Below are positions 61,464 through 64,000 of a DNA stretch of 64,000 nucleotides, in pieces (within the stretch, counting starts at the first letter, position 1; the number at the start of each line of letters is the position of its first letter). The notes under the pieces were generated by a model. That model ran no database searches. It was not told the DNA's origin and was given only the letters and a program-made list of their open reading frames with translations. Source of the DNA: Aminipila butyrica (GTDB lineage Bacteria > Bacillota > Clostridia > Peptostreptococcales > Anaerovoracaceae); the NCBI RefSeq assembly GCF_010669305.1, contig NZ_CP048649.1:1798001-1862000 (forward strand). Reading direction: 5' to 3'. A program made the position numbers and the translations under genes.

Positions 61464-61756
61464 TATAATTCCAATTTACAATCATGTCCAGAGTTATTGC
61501 AATCTAATATAATTTCTATAATTTGCAGGATAATGTCATTGCCAAGGCACGCTTTACTCTTGTTATAATTTATCCATTTTAGTAGTATCGGCTCTTCATA
61601 TGAATGAGCACCAAAATCACCACGCAACAAATCATTGAAAGCATTAAAATTATGCCCTGTTTTCCAATCTAGATTCTTTGTAAGTAATTTATCTATTTCA
61701 CAAAAGAATCCATCTAAATTACTAAAATTATTGCCATCTATAATAAAGCTCTTCAT
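61460..61756 (-). CDS. Barstar-like ribonuclease inhibitor
   Basis: A 98-residue protein with the barstar fold pattern: a MKSFIIDGNNFSNLDGFF start, LDWKTGHNFNAFNDLLRGDFG in place of the barnase-binding helix and loop, PILLKWINYNKSK, and a final strand HDCKLELY. ATG 61756 follows AAAGGGG; the longer frame from 61804 is unlikely. No barnase-like or other toxin gene is next to it, so it is an orphan immunity protein. Confidence 0.75.
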   Translation of the reverse strand: MKSFIIDGNNFSNLDGFFCEIDKLLTKNLDWKTGHNFNAFNDLLRGDFGAHSYEEPILLKWINYNKSKACLGNDIILQIIEIILDCNNSGHDCKLELY

Positions 61757-61815
61757 TATTTTCCCCTTTGCAATTCTACAGTAATGAGCTGCCCATCTAA
61801 ACAACTGCGGAGCTC

Positions 61816-61838
61816 AATTTAGTGCTAAACCTTTCAGT
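61816..61838 (-). repeat. Inverted-repeat element, partial copy C
   Basis: Matches the right end of copies A and B (core TTTAGTRCTRAA then CTTTCAG) and lies 19 bases after the methyltransferase stop codon; the other arm is missing. Confidence 0.6.
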
Positions 61839-61856
61839 TATTTTTAGAATACCACC

Positions 61857-62798
61857 TTAATTCTCGCATATCCAAATATATCGTGCAAAATCCCCTTTAA
61901 TTGTTTTTTCTGCTCGGCAATAATCAACAATCTTTAATTGTTCTTCACATAACTTCTCTTTAATATCTGTTGCCGTAACGATAATCATCCGCTTTGCAAT
62001 ATGCCTGGCGTGCTTGATGATATCCCATTGCTTTTCTTCATCATAATGGCTAAAGTTATTATACGGTAAATCAATAATCACGGCATCGTAATATTCCGTG
62101 ATCGTTTTCATGTCGCCTGTTGTTATTTTCGCATGATATTGATAGTGGCTTAAATTTTGACGGGCTAACTCGGCAACTTTAGGGCTAATCTCCCAGCCGC
62201 ATATATTATATCCTGCAAAAACGCCCTCTAAGATGACCGTCCCTACCCCACAGCAGGCATCTATTAAGCGCTTTGAGGTGTCCCCTCTGCTAGCTGCATT
62301 GATAAGAACCTTCCCCATCTCTCCTCCTAATGCACTGGAAAAGGAGTAAGGCTTTTGCTTGTGGGAACGCCACTTGTAATTGTTTTGCTTTAAATAACCA
62401 AAGTACCAATAGTCTTGATAATAGGTAATACTTAACATGCTTTTAGGGGATTTAAACGAAGGGTATCCATATATGCGCAGGCCCACTTCTTTCGATAGCT
62501 TTTTACCTTGTCCAATATTAGGATCTCTGTTATACATGGGAACATATTTAACCATAAATTCACTGGCTCTAAAGTCTTCTGTCATAATGCGTTCTAGTAT
62601 TTCATTAAAAGTTTTTTCCTTATATATAACCTTTATTCTATTCTTTAGAAAAGGGCTAACAGAAGGATCAACCTCTTTGTTTGTGAACAGCACTTTATCT
62701 TCGAACTTCTCATCAAAGAGCGCCGAAACTTCGAAGGCACATAAATTGTAATCCTGCACATTATAGTTTACATTGTAAATATATTGATCGTTATTCAT
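61857..62798 (-). CDS. TRM11-like SAM-dependent methyltransferase
   Basis: A 313-residue protein. The C-terminal Rossmann methyltransferase has motif I RLIDACCGVGTVILEG, an acidic WEISPKVAELA and the catalytic DLPYN, which resembles N-methylating TRM11/UPF0020 enzymes acting on RNA. The N-terminal 130 residues are a less conserved, THUMP-like or substrate domain. ATG 62798 is nine bases from GTGGAG. It could modify tRNA or, in this accessory setting, act in defence; the first is favoured. Confidence 0.8.
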   Translation of the reverse strand: MNNDQYIYNVNYNVQDYNLCAFEVSALFDEKFEDKVLFTNKEVDPSVSPFLKNRIKVIYKEKTFNEILERIMTEDFRASEFMVKYVPMYNRDPNIGQGKKLSKEVGLRIYGYPSFKSPKSMLSITYYQDYWYFGYLKQNNYKWRSHKQKPYSFSSALGGEMGKVLINAASRGDTSKRLIDACCGVGTVILEGVFAGYNICGWEISPKVAELARQNLSHYQYHAKITTGDMKTITEYYDAVIIDLPYNNFSHYDEEKQWDIIKHARHIAKRMIIVTATDIKEKLCEEQLKIVDYCRAEKTIKGDFARYIWICEN

Positions 62799-62852
62799 CG
62801 TTAATCTCCACATGGCTCATGCCCTGTTATCTTTATTGATTTTCAAATTTTA

Positions 62853-62898
62853 CTACAACACTCATAATTATTATATAGGATTAAAAGATTAATTTCCA
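62853..62898 (-). repeat. Promoter-like 46-bp module, copy 2
   Basis: Matches 60489-60534 at 37 of 46 positions. It lies about 55 bases upstream of the methyltransferase start and contains a minus-strand TATAAT. Confidence 0.6.
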
Positions 62899-62899
62899 T

Positions 62900-62939
62900 A
62901 TATTATAAGAGGATGGCTCATGCCATCCTCTTATAATAT
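62900..62939. repeat. 18-bp perfect palindrome with TCAT loop
   Basis: 62900-62917 is exactly complementary to 62922-62939. No T-run follows on either strand. It lies between the LCP-fusion gene end and the promoter module of the methyltransferase gene. Confidence 0.88.
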
Positions 62940-62992
62940 TAGACCTATTCTTCTTCTTCGCTCCAGCTGAAGCAATTCTTTCGGCCAAAATT

Positions 62993-64000
62993 TTAAAACT
63001 TGTTTTTTACTTCTTCCTTTGTCTCTGGCGTAAGTAGAAGTGGCCCAAATGGATCAGTGTTATTTTGCAAGATAGAAACATTGACAATGTCTATACTTTT
63101 GGCTGTGTAGAACACGGCAATCAGCTTCTTAGCTTTAGATAATTCAAGATCGGTTTTCATGTCTTTGGCTAGCAGCTGATAAAGCTCCTTCATGGAACCA
63201 ATTTTTAGGTCAGATTTCTGTTTAATCATTGCCCCAAGAAAGGCCTTCTGCACTTCTATACGTCCAAGATCTCCTTCCAGATAGCCTTTTCTGTAACGAA
63301 TCAGCATTTCTGCTTTCTCGCCGTCAAGAACCTGCTTCCCTTCCTCAAGATTGATAGACAGATTTTGATAAGGATCTTCGTATACCATTTTCATAGGCAC
63401 GTCAAATTCTACGCCACCCAGTGCATCCACTAAATCTCGGAAGTTTCCAGTATCAAGTTTGATATAATTATCAATCTCAACTCCCAGCATTTCTTTCACT
63501 TTCTCTATGACCGCTTCTGGCGGATTTTCACTTGCATAACCGGAGAGTTTTCGCTGAGCAAGCCCATAATGCCCATCATCAGGCAAAACTTCTAAATCCC
63601 TTGGGAGAAAAGCAATGTTTACTTCGTTCCTGTCGTTGTTATACCCCAGCAGAAGAAAGGTGTCTGGAATGGCGGTGCCTTCTCCGCTGCATATTACCAG
63701 AACGTTGGCTTGATCATCTTCTAACTGCTCCGCTAGCGACATGGGATTGGACAACAGGCTGACGGCAAAGAGAACAATAAGGAATACGGAGATAACACCG
63801 ACAGCTAGGCCGGGTTTCTTGTATTTTATGATATGTTTCACTCTTTCCCCGGCGTTGGTTTCACGAAAAGCCAGTGCACAGCTTTTTTGGATGTTTCCCT
63901 GGTTTGAAGCCATATGTAGCAGCGTTGATGCATAATCTTCCCTCGTTCCGGTCTTTAAAGCTTTCACTGCACCTTCGTCACAAGACATTTCCATATCTTT
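62993..64000 (-). CDS. BlaR1/M56 peptidase fused to a LytR-CpsA-Psr domain, 5' part missing
   Basis: The frame is open to the window edge; the first codons visible are KDMEMSCDEGAVKAL, the third zinc-ligand helix of M56 (BlaR1/MecR1) peptidases, followed by the usual YASTLLHMA segment and basic KHIIKYKKPG. A membrane helix (PGLAVGVISVFLIVLFAVSLL) leads not to a penicillin sensor but to a full LCP domain: FLLLGYNND, IAFLPRDLEV, KLDTGNFRDLVDALGGVEFDVP, LDGEKAEMLIRYRKGYLEGDLGRIEVQ. LCP enzymes attach polymers to peptidoglycan. The HEXXH part lies outside the window. Confidence 0.85.
   Translation of the reverse strand, partial: KDMEMSCDEGAVKALKTGTREDYASTLLHMASNQGNIQKSCALAFRETNAGERVKHIIKYKKPGLAVGVISVFLIVLFAVSLLSNPMSLAEQLEDDQANVLVICSGEGTAIPDTFLLLGYNNDRNEVNIAFLPRDLEVLPDDGHYGLAQRKLSGYASENPPEAVIEKVKEMLGVEIDNYIKLDTGNFRDLVDALGGVEFDVPMKMVYEDPYQNLSINLEEGKQVLDGEKAEMLIRYRKGYLEGDLGRIEVQKAFLGAMIKQKSDLKIGSMKELYQLLAKDMKTDLELSKAKKLIAVFYTAKSIDIVNVSILQNNTDPFGPLLLTPETKEEVKNKF

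Noticed and set aside
60617..61838. Integron attC array
   Set aside because: The ends read ACTAAAC/GTTTAGT rather than the RYYYAAC/GTTRRRY core, copies vary at those positions, and no IntI-type integrase or attI is in the window. I kept the repeat observation but not the integron label.
1..64000. tRNA, rRNA or CRISPR arrays
   Set aside because: I saw no cloverleaf-like sequence, rRNA segments, or regularly spaced direct repeats in the window.

Overview
The window reads as chromosomal DNA from an anaerobic, endospore-forming clostridial Firmicute. Lineage-informative genes are an alpha/beta small acid-soluble spore protein, spoIVB, spo0A, ylbJ, a spoIIIA locus, a LexA-type SOS box at recA, and a Ni-Fe carbon monoxide dehydrogenase. 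The gene order (recG end, rsmD-coaD, tmcAL/ackA/rpmF, ftsK-rimO-pgsA-cinA-recA, rplU-rpmA-obgE, spoIVB-spo0A, asp23-nusB-xseAB-ispA-dxs-tlyA, mutSL-miaA) is typical of Eubacteriales. I cannot name the species; a Family XIII/Anaerovoracaceae-like clostridium is a guess.

Layout. 1-5 kb: end of recG, an ssp gene, rsmD, coaD, a coiled-coil protein, ylbJ, and tmcAL on the minus strand. 5-9.5 kb: ackA, rpmF, a DUF1266-like gene pair, dapA (minus). 9.7-20 kb: asd (archaeal/fungal type), ftsK, a solitary cooS (minus), rimO, pgsA, cinA C-terminal domain, recA. 20-25.8 kb: rplU, rpmA without a cleavable leader, obgE, an HD-domain gene, and two genes of the TIGR03960/DUF2344 pair. 25.8-30.7 kb: comEA, a BofC-like gene, spoIVB, spo0A, and a yneB/ynzC-like pair. 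30.9-35 kb: iscS-iscU, then a strikingly reduced spoIIIA locus (AE, a 55-aa AF, a 70-aa AG stub, AH). 35-41.8 kb: asp23-nusB-tsaD paralogue-xseA-xseB-ispA-dxs-tlyA operon. 41.9-52 kb: aminotransferase, mutS-mutL-miaA, tyrosine recombinase, a methionine gamma-lyase-family gene, a TVP38 membrane protein. 52.2-54.4 kb: a YneA-like LysM gene with SOS boxes, then a minus-strand redox operon (tlpA, a 49-aa CD1871A-type gene, a polyferredoxin).

From about 54.4 kb the DNA becomes clearly more AT-rich and accessory: arsR-arsD-arsA without an adjacent arsenite pump, a 21-bp perfect palindrome, and a run of minus-strand orphan genes (zinc-ribbon protein, two unknowns, a membrane protein with an apparent frameshift, an N-truncated GIY-YIG protein, a barstar-like inhibitor, a TRM11-like methyltransferase). 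Several of these share a repeated terminator-like inverted repeat directly after their stop codon, and two share a promoter-like 46-bp module. The window ends inside a minus-strand gene that fuses a BlaR1/M56 peptidase tail to a LytR-CpsA-Psr domain.

Points most worth a second look are the stripped spoIIIA locus, the M56-LCP fusion, the repeat-punctuated orphan gene block, the variant metal-site motifs in CooS, the SOS-boxed YneA homologue separated from yneB/ynzC, and the coordinated absence of Prp and of the L27 leader.
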